Below are positions 35,849-47,217 of a stretch of DNA of 64,000 nucleotides, piece by piece. The position numbers and the translations under genes were made by a program. The notes beneath the pieces are model-generated. The model was not told the DNA's origin, did not search any database, and saw only the letters and a program-made list of their open reading frames with translations. The stretch's first letter is position 1, and each line of letters opens with the position of its first letter. Origin of the DNA: Siphonodentalium dalli. Taxonomy: Eukaryota; Mollusca; Scaphopoda; Gadilida; Siphonodentaliidae. The stretch is taken from NCBI GenBank assembly GCA_032622095.1, contig CP136068.1, positions 51,768,443-51,832,442 on the forward strand, given 5' to 3'.

Positions 35849-38562
35849 ATGACTGACACGACCCACTCAAAGAACAACAGGAAATCGCCTGATTGCCTGT
35901 TGCACCTGCTCCACATAAACATCAACGGATTAACACACAAGCGCCAAATCTTACAAGAATACATCACCGACCATCAACCAGATATAATCGCCATTAATGA
36001 GACCAAGCTCGACGACAATAGCCGGATCACCTTCACTAATTACAAAATCGCGCGCCGGGACCGGAACTCCCACGGGGGAGGTGTTGCATTACTCATACAT
36101 AAAGACCTGAAACTCGCCATACTGAACACAGAAGACATAGACGAAGAGACCCTGGCAGTTGAGATAACCATACGTGGCATCAAGACTGCCATTGTAGCTA
36201 CATACAACCCACCATCCACAGAACTCAACAGATCCTCCTTCAACCGCTTCACATCTACACATCGACAATGCATTTTCATCGGAGATTACAACGCGAAACA
36301 CACCATCTACGGCTGCAACCTGACCAACACTAACAGCGACCGAATGTTCGACATCATCGAAGACTTAGATCTAATCATACTGAACCACGAAGATGAACCA
36401 ACACATTGCCACGCTCCAACCAACACATGGGACATCCTCGACCTAGCCATCGCCACCCCATCCATCACCACAAAAGGATTCCAGTGCCAAGTAGGAGACG
36501 ACATATCCAGCGACCATCTACCCCTCCACATCAAGATCAGCAACGCCAGCGTAGATCGCCACCAGAAAACTATGCGCCGCAACCTCAAAAAAGCCAACTG
36601 GGACCTCTTCCGACAACACATCACCGACAACATAGACACCCCATCCATCACGACAACAACCAACATCGACACTACATGCCAGCAGCTCTCAAAGACCATA
36701 GATTCCGCCCTAGACATAGCATGCCCAAAACAACAAGTCAACACCACAGCATGGCGAGTCTCCCCGGAAACCCTCAACATGATCCGACTAAAACGAAAAC
36801 TACGAAGACTACAGCAGAAAAATCCAGGAGACCACCACTACAAAAATCTCTACAACTCAATGAACATACAAGTCAAAGCAGCAGTGAAAAAAGAAAAAAT
36901 CTGAATCCTGGCAACGAGCAACAACAGAACTCGGCAACATGACAATGAACAAAAACTTCTGGAAAACATTCAAAACCCTAACCGGCACCGGAACAACCAA
37001 CAACAAAACGGAAAAACCCCTAAAAAAAACAGACGGAAACCTAACCACAGGAGAAAACGAAAAAGCAGAGACCTTCGCAGAAAATCTAAAAAGGATCCAC
37101 AACACCCACCAAGGCACAGCATACGACGAAAACTTCAAAACGACCATTGAAAACCATATCAAAGACAATCCAGACCTCTTCCAACCACTAAACAACACCG
37201 ACAGCGACCTGGATGAAGTCTTTCCCATTGCATCACCCATCACACACGAAGAGATAATATCCAATCTAAAGAAGGGAAAAAACAATTCAGCTCCAGGCAA
37301 CGACAGCATCACATACTCAATACTTCGACAAGCTCCACCAGCCTTCTTCACCAGACTACTGTTACTCTTCAACGCATGCCTAACCATTGGATACTTCCCA
37401 ACAGCATGGAAAACAGCAGTAGGAGTAATGATCCCAAAGCCAGACAAAGACCGATCCATCCCCAGCAACTACCGACCCATCAGCCTCCTTCAATGTACTC
37501 TTCGAGAGAATAATCAGCAGCAAACTCCGAGACCACCTAGATTCCTCCCAACTTTTTCAACCCATGGCAACGCGGATACCGACAAGGAAAAGAGGGCATA
37601 GATCACATCATCAGAATAGCAGAAGACGTCCGACTATCCCCAGGAAAAAACTGGACAACAGCCGCAGTCTTCCTAGACGTAGAAAAAGCCTTCGACTCAG
37701 TATGGCACGACGGCCTCCGATACAAGATCAGCCACCTCAACCTTGCAAGAAAATACACACGCCTCATCTCTTCATTCCTAAAAGACCGTCAACTCAGTGT
37801 CCGCATCAACAACGAAACATCAAACCCAGTCCACCTACGTGCCGGAACACCACAAGGATCAGTACTAAGCCCACTCCTCTTCTTAATCTATGCCAACGAC
37901 CTAACCATAGACAAGAGAAACAACGTTGAAATATCACAGTTCGCCGACGACCTAGGACTCTGGACGACTCATACAAACCCCCAAATTCTACAGAAAAGAC
38001 TACAAAAGACACTCGACGACCTATCAACATGGTGCTCAAAATGGAGAATTAAACTCAACGCCAAAAAGACCCAACTCATCATATTCCACAGAAGAAAAAC
38101 AACACAATCCAGCAAATGACCTTCATCCCTCACATCAACAAGATAGCCGATAAAGCCCGAAAAAGAACAAATCTACTACGATGCCTCCTGGGAACAGACT
38201 GGGGAACCAACAGCCAAACCCTCATCAACCTCTACCAAATCTACGTCCGACCAGTCATGGAGTACGGTGCTGCCATCCTCACAGCAGCCCCAAAGACATA
38301 CATTGAAAAACTACAGAAAGTCCAAAACCTAGCCCTCCGCTTCGCGCTCCGCCAACCACCATGGACACCGATCAACGCCCTCCACGACGCAGCGAACATA
38401 CCTACAATCAAGCAAAGACTGATGGAACTCGGAAACATTGACACTATCCCGACTAGACAACAGCCCACTCCTCCTAGAACTACAAGTTAGAAATCAACTA
38501 CTCACCACGAAAAAGACAAAGTCCATCCTACAACTAGACGCAACAGACAGACCCATATAACC
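35849..38562 (+). pseudogene. LINE ORF2 (endonuclease-reverse transcriptase), disrupted
   Basis: 35849-36904 is open and encodes the endonuclease, with HININGL, AINETKL, GGGVALL, GDYNAKH and SSDHLPL, the usual catalytic and metal-binding positions. A shift in the A-run near 36890 leads to 36939-37490, which has the fingers region ending SNYRPISLL. Two more shifts near 37495 and 37575 lead to the palm, with FLDVEKAFDSVWHD, TPQGSVLSPLLFLIYANDL and the active-site QFADDLGLW (about 37940). After TGA at 38117 the frame resumes at TFIPHINKIADKARKR. The expected segment before it is missing, so about 50-60 codons seem deleted. A last shift near 38450 leads to TAA at 38562. Confidence 0.8.
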
Positions 38563-38847
38563 TTGACAGCACCTGACGACTCCACCACGCTTCCGCCGCT
38601 TTGCCTCCAACCACAGTAACTACGACAGCCACAAGATCGATCCCCATCGAATAATCAAGAAAGGGTGAAGGGACATGCAAACTGCAGTCCGACCACCCTA
38701 CCCGGCCTTTGGCCGGAAACGACCCAACAACAACAACAAGTGAGCCCATTACTCCCGGGGTTCGCACCCCGAAATACTTCCTTGAGTAAACCCATTACTT
38801 CGTTGATTGAACAACAGTATTTAACAATGTTATATGTAATGTTACAG

Positions 38848-39062
38848 ACGGAACCAAAAACAGAAAACGGCTCAGATCGCGTCGACACCAGGCAGCCCTT
38901 GATGTGTCTTTAAAACATCTGACCGAGGGTACAGAAATTCAGTTTGTCGAGTCTGACGACCCATCTGCCGACATACAGACAGGACAAGTACTAGTTGTCG
39001 ACAAATTCTTACGACAAACGACAGTTGTATGCAATGGAAACAACACAATCGTCTCGTACCTG
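38848..39062 (+). CDS. Internal exon, basic N-terminus then a beta-rich segment (chromo-like gene)
   Basis: Acceptor TAATGTTACAG and donor CTG|GTAAGT bound 215 bp. It is open in the frame entered by two bases (AC), i.e. after a phase-1 exon, as at 32419. The peptide begins DGTKNRKRLRSRRHQ, a likely nuclear-localisation stretch. It continues LKHLTEGTEIQFVES, DIQTGQVLVVDKF and TTVVCNGNNTIVSYL, which looks like a small beta-barrel. It ends in phase 0. The likely downstream partner is the exon at 40423 using its second AG (40434). I infer one gene from phase, strand and composition; no domain match is certain. Confidence 0.5.
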
Positions 39063-39152
39063 GTAAGTGCTTCTAACATTTTCAATTTATAAAACATTTT
39101 GGACATTGTCCTTGCCTTTTTTGGCTTAACATTCAGTCAACATTTCTATTAA

Positions 39153-40109
39153 GGCCATAGGAAGTTGATTCTCTGTTTCTCAGACACCGCCGCCCCCCGA
39201 ATAAATACCGCTGGGTACTTTTTATAGCCTACCAAAAATAAAAAGTATAATTCATCCCGCCGCTCGCAATCCGTGAAGTTCGCAATCGACCATTGTTAAC
39301 AGGTGTGGATAAAGAGGCGCAACTCTATCTCATAATTCCAATCTTTTAATAGATCGAACAAGCCGATGTCCGGAATCTTAATCGAACGCGCCCGATCTAC
39401 TTCCGCTAAAACAATGGTTGCAATTCTGAATGTTTGCGTGTGGGACGGCAACAAATATCTTATCCCCTGGACTATAGTGAGTGTTGAGATCGATGAAACA
39501 TGTCGGAATTTATCGGAACGGATAACGTCCCAACACGGCGGAAGCATCAAATCCATTTCTGTTGGAAAAAACAAAACATCAGACTTCGACTTCGTCTCAC
39601 CTGAACTGAAAGCCACACAGGTTGCAGACTCTATTTATATTCTATATATGTATGTGTGTTTGTACTATCAACAGGTGGAAGCTTGCTAAAACGACAGTAG
39701 CAATGGTGATTAAGAACAACCACTGATAATCAATTTACCCATACACATTAAAAAAAAATTATTCTGCATATTGTTGTTATTTTATGTTATGAAAGTTTAA
39801 TATATTTGGTTTTTGTCTTGTATTGACACATTCAAAGATGGCTTAGTGAAGCCTGACAAGTTTCAGTATTAATAAAATTTCATTAAAATCAAATCAAGCA
39901 GTCATGTTTCAATGTCCGAACATTGGTTTTACAATTTTAGGATAAACAAATAAAAACCTGCCTGCCGGGAAATTTTGGTCATAAAATATGGTAATAAAAA
40001 CCTGCCTGCCGGTAAATTTTGGCCATAAAAAATAAATATAAAAATCTGCCTGCCTGCCTGCTTTGGGAAAAAAAGTGTCTGAGAAACAGAGAATCAACTT
40101 CCTGTGGCC
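39153..40109. mobile_element. PIF/Harbinger-like TIR element
   Basis: Termini of 35 bp (39153-39187, 40075-40109) are inverted copies with one mismatch, starting GGCCAYAGGAAGTTGATT. Both sides carry TAA (39150-39152 and 40110-40112), a TWA target duplication as for PIF/Harbinger. There is no full transposase. CTGCCTGCCGG repeats lie near the right end (39955-40060). The element sits in the intron between the exons at 38848 and 40423. Confidence 0.8.
39251..39688 (+). CDS. ORF inside the Harbinger-like element, unrecognised
   Basis: The frame is open for about 146 codons without a clear ATG until 39366. The peptide includes KEAQLYLIIPIFNRS, NVCVWDGNKYLIPW and RITSQHGGSIKSISVG and looks coding in residue mix. 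AACAG precedes at 39300, but no good donor follows. The minus strand is also open over the same bases (39296-39616), which weakens the case. It may be a captured exon, a relic of an element protein, or chance. Confidence 0.25.
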
Positions 40110-40422
40110 TAACTTAAACTTAATGTGGAGATTTTTGTCATTTATCTTCTATTTGAACTGTTTAGATATGAACATAAAAACACGTTTATGTTTCAGTGTT
40201 ATAAACCACACAATAATCTTATCGTTAATGGCATCACATTATTTTTGGTCAAATGCTACCGGTCCGATGATTTTCGACTGATTATTCCCCTTTTTCGGTC
40301 TGGCTGCATGGTGACTTGAGCAATATTCAACACAAAGCCTTGATAATTTGTGTCAATGTATTTGATATACACGTTAGGTCCCATAGATGGTGTTAATAAT
40401 ATTATTGCTTTGCTTTTTTCAG

Positions 40423-40509
40423 ACCCATCAGAGACGGTAAAGCCAACTCGAAAGAGGAGAGCCACCTCACAGCGTGTGAACGTGCCATCGTCCAATGAGA
40501 TTGTACCTG
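40423..40509 (+). CDS. Short internal exon, basic (chromo-like gene)
   Basis: Acceptor GCTTTTTTCAG (alternative AG at 40433) and donor CTG|GTACGT. The frame reads PSETVKPTRKRRATSQ then VPSSNEIVPG and leaves one base, phase 1. With the first AG it fits behind a phase-1 exon such as 32216-32419; with the second it fits behind 38848-39062. Both 41050 and 41692 begin with a matching GT-start phase, so alternative splicing is possible. The KRR-rich start parallels the RKRLRSRR start of the 38848 exon. Confidence 0.45.
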
Positions 40510-41049
40510 GTACGTATTTTTTATATTCTACAATCCGTGTCCGAAACTATAGTAAGTTTTATTGCATATAAATTGAATTTAACAACCAATTGATCTTTTA
40601 ATTTAAAGAAGAATTACTTTTAAGGGCTTCAAGAATAGGGTAACTGAATTTGGTGTTGCATATCCCGCTATGGGAACCTTTCCCGATCGGTTGAAAATAT
40701 ATTTAGGAAAAAAAATGTCTGATCTTAATGTCCTTAGATCAAGTGAATTATAACGATTTCCATTCCAGTTCTGATCTTGTTATAGCCTAAATTATGACTG
40801 GTCACATCAGTCACATACTTAGATCAACTGCAAGCTTTGTAACACAGGAACTTTCTCATCCGTATATCGTATAAAGCTTGTGATCTCAAATGTAAAACTG
40901 AGCCAGCCATATATTATAAATTAACACAGTACTCGTCCATATTCCAGTTGAATAAATAGATCCATATTTATTCAAGTTTGATAAACTGAATTTTATCAAA
41001 ATTACCTGTTGTTTGCTTAATATTTCATAAGACATGTAATATATTACAG

Positions 41050-41674
41050 GTTCGGGGGATTTACAGAGTACAGAAGAGAACGGGAATGAAGAGAAGTCTT
41101 TAAGTTGCCAGTGGTAATTGCAAAGAATGTGAAGACGTTAGTTGCGGTTGGTGATTGTGTCAAGTTAAAGAATAAAAAGTTTGTTGTTAGTGCTATTGGA
41201 AGTGAGAATAAAAAGGTGAGTATAAGATGATATTTAATCGAGGATGATAAAATCGATAGCAATTTGGAAATTTCAGGAAATATTGCTTTTTTAAATGACC
41301 ATAACACCAAGCCGAAATTCACATCAAAGGAGGACTCAAAATTCGCTAAACAAATAGAATTACAAAGTCGCCATCTGTATTTGGAATCACCACTCGAAAT
41401 TCGCGCTTCACTTTTGGCCAACCTCTTATCTATCGAAATTACGCAGGCATTGATAAATATTTGTGGTAAGCGGAAGTTCACATTGGGGTTATTTAATTCA
41501 CAAACAGACACGAGCGTATTAAAGTTAGACTTCTCAAATAGGGTAAAACAATTTGGATATAAGAATGGATCAGAATCATTGTTCTCCTTTGATTGTATGT
41601 TAGGAACATCTTGGGATTATACCCAAAACGAATCACTATACCATTTTGTTGCAAATTTGACATTGAAACTCTGA
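41050..41674 (+). pseudogene. Broken coding region, SH3-like start and unrecognised C-terminus
   Basis: After the acceptor ATATTACAG the frame joins in phase to the 40423 exon (GSGDLQSTEENGNEEK). A shift at about 41090-41105 leads to LPVVIAKNVKTLVAVGDCV, a small-barrel-like stretch. An in-frame TGA lies at 41228. Past it the same frame runs to TGA at 41672, with KEDSKFAKQIELQS, LEIRASLLANLLSIEIT and SLFSFDCMLGTSWDYT. GTGAGT at 41218 could be a donor instead. I do not recognise the C-terminal part. The long minus-strand ORF here is a shadow. Confidence 0.4.
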
Positions 41675-41691
41675 CACTCATGTTATTTCAG

Positions 41692-41780
41692 GTGTAATCC
41701 AAGCAGCAGTGTACAGGGGGGAACCATTAGTTGTCGGTCGACATAGAGAGCAAATCAAGCACTTTATCGACCAACATTAA
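41692..41780 (+). CDS. Possible alternative terminal exon of the chromo-like gene
   Basis: Acceptor ATGTTATTTCAG, then an open frame of 29 codons ending in TAA at 41780. Entered in the phase left by the 40423 exon it reads VIQAAVYRGEPLVVGRH then EQIKHFIDQH. Phase agreement is the only link. It lies between two broken coding regions and could equally belong to them. Confidence 0.35.
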
Positions 41781-41791
41781 TTAATTTAATA

Positions 41792-44552
41792 ATGGCCTCG
41801 TTAGATTCAACCAACTCAGTCGTTACCCGTGTAAATTATAAATCCATAACTCTCCATGAACAACAGATTAAAACTCATAATATGCGGACGCCTTTTTATC
41901 CCATGCAATGAAATATTTACTGCATTGGGCAAACAGCAGCACATAGCAAAGCGTGGATATAAATATATAAATGAAACTCTATTATCAGAAAATTATTCTC
42001 TTGATGTCTCATTCATTTCAAATGGTAAATCTCGTACTCATATTGAAATAAATAGCCTCCTATGTCTAATGCGAATGTGGATGAAACATCGAAAAGCCAA
42101 CAGTAATGATCAAGCATACAATAGTGCATTTCAACAGCTCACTGTTTGTCTTCAAAATTTTGTGGAAACTGGGGTAGAATCAGACGAAATTTCTGTCACC
42201 ACTAGTGGTAAACTCAAAATGAGAGGTTCTGAAGTGTCTTATATAATCCGTAATTCGGAGCTTTTTCTATGTTGTAAGGAACTTTGGTTGGTTGTGGGGA
42301 ATGAAAAATGTGTAAAAAAGAATGGATACATATTCATCGATTCAATTTTAGAATCAAAAGGCATGACAAAGGAGGCTAGTTTCATCATGAGTACCGTCCG
42401 ACTAAGTAAACGCCGTGATTTCATTTCCTCTGAAGCAGCTATAGCCTTATTTGAAAGCAAAAAAATGTTTCAAATTCAAACTGATTATACAAAGTCATTA
42501 TCGGCTGAGTTGGTTGAAAAGGCCATACATAATGGGGACCCATCAACATTTAGCATGTCTGTAGAATCTGACCCGGTCCCGGGGAAACCGCAATCTAAGA
42601 ATAAAATTGATACAAAAAAATTTTTCAAGCGTTTGCGAGCAACCCTGAAATCAATGAATAAAAAACCCGAAGTGCACCCGAATTTAATATCAATGGACGA
42701 ATTGGCCTCTGTGTTGGAACAAATAAAAACCAAAAAATCTAATATGCTTCATGAATTAGTCAGCTCTTATGCCCAGCCTGTGTACGAAATAACACCTGAA
42801 ATGGTTGTTCACATCGAGAAAAATTGTTCTGAAACGAAATTGAGTGAACGAATTAGAAAAGAGTGACCCGGTCTTTTTCCAGGTCAAAGGGGTGTTCGCA
42901 AACTTAAAAAAAGAATATGAAGTCCTATTTGAAAAAGTTCTTATGCCCCAACGGACATCCACTGGCTGGCGCATCGATATTGAGCGTCTTCTTCAGGTTT
43001 TGGCTTTCAGATTCCCATTTTTATCTGATGGAAAAATCCTCAATTTCCGTTTGTATGGCGATGGGAGGGTAATAGGCAACAGTGGTCAAACATTTCTTTC
43101 ATTGAGTCCGATTGACAATGATATCAGATTAAACAGTAATCTTTTCCAAAGTTCTGATCTCATTTTTCCGATTTATATTTTTCATGGAACCGATTGTCGC
43201 GATAATTTGGAATAAAACTTAGCTGACTTGAATGACCAACTCAAAAATCTGCAACAAAGGGGATATAAATTCTATTTAACTGGTGACTATATGTTTTTGA
43301 AAGCACATTTAGAGGGTTTAGGTGTATTGGGCACTTTGAAAGATACTGGTTATTCTCTATATTCGGAAGTGTCGAAAAAAGACGCCAATCAGGTGCTCTC
43401 AGAAACGAAATCTCGAACCGACATGCCGACATCTCTGGAACGTATTCATGACACATCATTAGTTAAATGCATTGCCACAAAAGATATTGTATTCTGTATT
43501 CTACATGGCCTTGCCCGCAGTGTGGAAAAATTATTAACACTCGATATCCAATGTATACTAGATGACGAAAAAATCATTAACAATATTTCCGGACGAAACG
43601 GTTTAACGGAAAGGCATCTAAGTCTAATAAATTTGCAGACAAATATCCGCAAACGGGGCATACGAAACGGAAACTGGAACCAATCAAACTCAATGCCAGT
43701 CATGCATATACACTTTTGAGTCCACCTCCAAATGGAAATGAGCAGGAATTCCCCCATGTTTTCACCGACGTGTATAAATCCAACAATGTCATTATCAATA
43801 CAGCCTCTGCAGAAGTTCGTGCGAAATTGAAATTACCTTCCTCTTTTACCATGCACACTCTGACATCATTGATTTGGCATCATTTTTATTATGATTTTCA
43901 TAAAACAGATCCTGATCCTAAATTAAAGGACGGGTGCCTTGAGGGGTCAAAGCGCGTTGAGGATTACATTTGGGGGTACACCGATCGCGACATTTCAGAT
44001 TACAAATTCCATGTCGAATGGTTCTACCAATTATTTCTCGTCAAACATACTCACAAACGACTTACTCCTTATATGTTAAAATTCATAGATGTTGCCCCCA
44101 AATTAATGGAAAGTTTAGATTTCCCATTGGCACGTTTTCAAGCCGAAGCTGGCGAACACGCGAATTACGACCACGCCCGGGCATACTATAATCATAGTAT
44201 GAGAGGGGGTGGTCGTGATAGAAATGATACAATGCTTGGGTTATTCCAAAGAACTTGGAATAACCTGAGTTATGATATAACACATAGATCTGCAGATATA
44301 AAAGCCAAAGATGCCTTCATTAAATTTACAGGAAGTGTAACGGGGATTGATGATAATACAATATCAGGTGGTGGTAATTCAATATCGGGTGATGATAATA
44401 CAATATCGGGTGAAGACAAAGCAATATCCGGTAAACGAAATGCAAATAAAATTGATGGAAATCCGTTCCATCCGATAATCTCTCCTAAATATATGTCTGC
44501 AATAAATAATAATGATAGCCCAGAGTCCGTTCCATCCGATAATATCTCCTAA
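41792..44552 (+). pseudogene. RNase H/transposase-like coding region, disrupted by frameshifts
   Basis: ATG at 41792 starts MASLDSTNSVVTRVNY. A shift near 41880 enters 41856-42866. Further breaks are near 42850 (shift), 43213 (TAA in frame) and about 43655 at a GGGG run (shift), leading to the frame ending at 44552. The N-terminal half holds a related pair of about 65 residues, CGRLFIPCNEIFTALG... and LFLCCKELWLVVGNEK..., each followed by a GY(K/I)(Y/F)I pattern. The C-terminal half has LYGDGRVIGNSG, YIFHGTDCRDN, YKFYLTGDYMFLKAHLEGLG, LTPYMLKFIDVAPKLM and QAEAGEHANYDHARAYYNH. These acidic positions and the spacing are like an RNase H-fold transposase core. Family not identified. The end is a (DDNTISGG)n-type repeat. 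Confidence 0.5.
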
Positions 44553-44620
44553 ATATATGCCTGCAATAAATAATAACGATAGGCCAGACCCCGTTCCATC
44601 CGATAATCTCTCCACTACCA
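44345..44620 (+). repeat. Small tandem repeats at the end of the RNase H-like region
   Basis: A roughly 27-bp unit (AATACAATATCRGGTGRTGAT-like) is repeated three to four times in frame at 44353-44434. It is followed by two copies of an about 70-bp unit with GTTCCATCCGATAATMTCTC and TGCAATAAATAATAA (44465-44615). Confidence 0.75.
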
Positions 44621-44739
44621 GGTTGTTATAGAGTAAAAGTGGAAGGCAATTTCTAAATTAATAACTAGTAAATTAGCTTGGTTAAGATTGCGTTTCTCTC
44701 CTACACAAATCTGAAATTATTCATCATAATTTTGGGTAG

Positions 44740-46190
44740 CGATCAGAGGGGAATGGCCTTGATTAGTATTAGTAACCTCAATATCCTTCTATGTTGCCAA
44801 TGTTTTTCGGCTTTGGGACAGAGGTTATTAATCCAGTTTATTCTCGATCTGGTCGCTTCCATTGCTAGGACAAGTATCAAACTGAAATAGTACCATGCCC
44901 AACAGTCCTGGATTACACCTGTGATGACAGAGAGTTTTCAACAAGTCAGATTTGTATTGTATACACCGGTTCTAATTTATTTATTTAATTTATTATAAAA
45001 TCATCCTATTGAGTTTGCTTGATTAGTAACCTCCATATCCTTCTATGTTGCCAATGTTTTTCGGCTTTTGGGACGGATGTTATTAATCAAGTTTATGCTC
45101 TCTGTCTGGTCTCTTTGGACATTTTTTTTATTGAGTTACACCACATCTCCCCAAAGCGAACATTGAACCACCCCAATAGTACTCAATCATATATAATTAA
45201 GTACTATAGGGTCTGGTCAGTTTTTGTTCTGGGGACCTGTGATTCCGACGTCTTCTTCAAGTGATCTGTTTTGGCAGCGCTGATTAATTTATTAATTTAA
45301 TATATTATAAAATCGTTCTTACGATATTTATCAAACATGTGCTAGACAACTGCATCACACATTTAACGTGGCCCATATGTTTTTACCCTTTGTATAAATT
45401 TATTGTATATAGTCCGGCTTATATAACTATATATCGTGCTATATTATATTGTCACGGTGGCATGATTGGTCTGCTGTTCATTGTAAATTTATGTAACCGT
45501 ACTTCACCTCCAATTTACAACAAAATTGAATTTCACCATCTATATCGTTTGCAACTGAAACCATCTTGATATCGAACAGACGGGAAATGGCCTTGATTAG
45601 TAACTTCCATATCCTTCTATGTTGCCAATGTTTTTCGGCTTTTGGGACGGAAGTTTCTAATCAAGTTTATGCTCTGTCTGGTCGCTTTGGACATTTTTTT
45701 ATTAATTCACACCACATGTCCCCAGACCAAACATTGAATCCACCCATGCAATAGTACTCAATCATATATAATTAAGTACTATTGGGGTGTGGTCAATTTT
45801 TGTTTTGGGGACCTGTAAATCAGACGTCTTCTACAAGTGATCTGTTTTGGCAGCGCTGATTAACTCATTTAATATATTTAATATATCTTATAGAATCGTC
45901 CTGTCAATTTTTCAACAAATATAAACTGCATGCCTCGTTAACTGTGTATCACACATTTAACGTGGCCCATATATTTTTACCCTTTGTATAAATTGATTGT
46001 ATATAATCCGGCTTATTTAACTATATATCGTGCTATATTAGATTGTCACGGTGGCATGATTGGTCTGGTATATTCATTGTAAACTTATGTAACCGTACTT
46101 CACCTCCAATTTACAACAATAATTGAATTTCATCATCTACATGTCGTTAGCAACTGAAACCATCATGACCCTCAATATACTGAGCTGGCA
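44740..46190 (+). repeat. Foldback repeat family C, three tandem-like copies
   Basis: Units start GATATCGAACAGACGRGAAA and include CTATGTTGCCAATGTTTTTC. A palindromic core has TGTCCCCAGA ... CAATAGTACT ... AGTACTATTG ... TCTGGGGACC. A tail carries ATATATCGTGCTATATTA. Copies: 44740-44872 (fragment), about 45016-45560 and 45569-46190. Two more follow at 47218-48145. ORFs such as 45566-45754 are by-products. Confidence 0.8.
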
Positions 46191-46355
46191 TGATATCGAA
46201 CAGTCTATGTAAACATAGACTCAGATTCATACTGATACTGAGTCTATTGCATTCCCATCAACTTTTCATTTCTGAACGGTAGTGGGCTTCCCCCAAATTA
46301 CGTCACACGGCACTAAATATAAATCTGAAATTAGTTGTGATTGACAGGCGTAAAC

Positions 46356-46913
46356 ATGGTCACGTGCCAGTGCCGTCATGGCCGCTTCAACCCTGTGAAG
46401 CCGATTCTAAGAATCGGAATTAATAGTTGCAGGGTTTGTGACTTTTCGTTCGGCGGTTGTTTTACTGACAATAAAGGGAAACAGCTAACTTCCGGGATCC
46501 AAAATAATATGTACAATAACTAAGACAGATCTTCTTGAAATTATAAAAAATGTCAATTTATGTGGATCTCTTGGACTCAGAACGAATTATTTTTTAGATT
46601 GGCCAGGCGATTTGTCGACCATGTTGTCAAAAAATAACACAAATCAACGGCCACGAATCAAAAATACATGAATGTCGGGACTATTTGCTAAATCAACTCC
46701 AGAACTAAAAAAAAGTTAAATGACATAACAAAACGATCTATCAGTTCCCCAGTACCGGCAGTAGTACCACCGCAGCCAAAACGAGCGAAGAGCAACACAA
46801 TTCTACCACCAACCCCACCGAAACCCTCCCGACCTTACACAGCCGTATTATTAGCTCCAACGATTGGCCAGTTGTACCCTAATTACAGTTGCCTGCAATC
46901 CAAATTCCGGTGA
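46356..46913 (+). pseudogene. Zinc-finger gene with paired CxxC motifs (ZAD/THAP-like), disrupted
   Basis: ATG at 46356 follows an AATATAAAT about 40 bp upstream. Frame 1 has NSCRVCDFSFGG and ends in TAA at 46521. A second frame carries TDLLEIIKNVNLCGS. A third has IGQAICRPCCQKI. ATG 46672 then opens a frame to TGA at 46911 with PELKKKLNDITKRS, VPPQPKRAKSN and PPTPPKPSRPY. Two CxxC pairs about 70 residues apart, followed by a basic Pro/Ser-rich linker, resemble the ZAD-type dimerising finger and fingers at the front of some transposase-like proteins. It lies between two copies of repeat family C. Reading needs at least two frame changes, so as written it is not functional. Confidence 0.4.
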
Positions 46914-47217
46914 TTCTTGATTTTAAACTTTCGACCGCTCGTCAACAATCTACTTTATTTGTCGATTTGTGAATTTCTCTTCCGGTATAACATGACGTCA
47001 TGGATACTATTTTAACAACATTTAGCCACACCTTCGGAATTTCCACAACGAGAGCACGTGACATGTTACTAGTTTTTTATTGGGGCACACATTTCTTGGA
47101 GCTAAGTTTTGATTGGCGCTAATTACAAGGAATCCCGGGTTTGGGAAATGAAAACTGAACGAAAGGTCGTCAGACCCACTATTTTTTATATGTGGGTATG
47201 TAGTTTACTCCAGACTG

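Larger units (their letters stand above)
34143..38738 (+). mobile_element. LINE of Jockey type, full length with target duplication
   Basis: The 4.6-kb element is flanked by identical 10-bp repeats AGTGAGCCCA (34133-34142, 38739-38748) and ends in an (AAC)n tail. The order is a short 5' UTR, ORF1 with Cys knuckles, ORF2 with apurinic-type endonuclease then reverse transcriptase, and a 3' UTR with AAGAAAGGGTGAAGGG. There is no RNase H domain. This arrangement is that of the Jockey clade. ORFs carry several frameshifts and stops, so this copy is not active as written. The clean target duplication says the insertion is fairly young. Confidence 0.9.

Noticed and set aside
36307-37468. Long minus-strand ORFs across the LINE
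   Set aside because: They oppose the endonuclease and reverse transcriptase frames, which carry the recognised motifs.
38753-38775. GGGGTTCGCACCCC as a tRNA box B
   Set aside because: It is a short self-complementary motif with no box A or acceptor stem around it.
41044-41511. 155-codon minus-strand ORF
   Set aside because: Hydrophobic and without a start context; the plus strand has the better coding signal despite its breaks.
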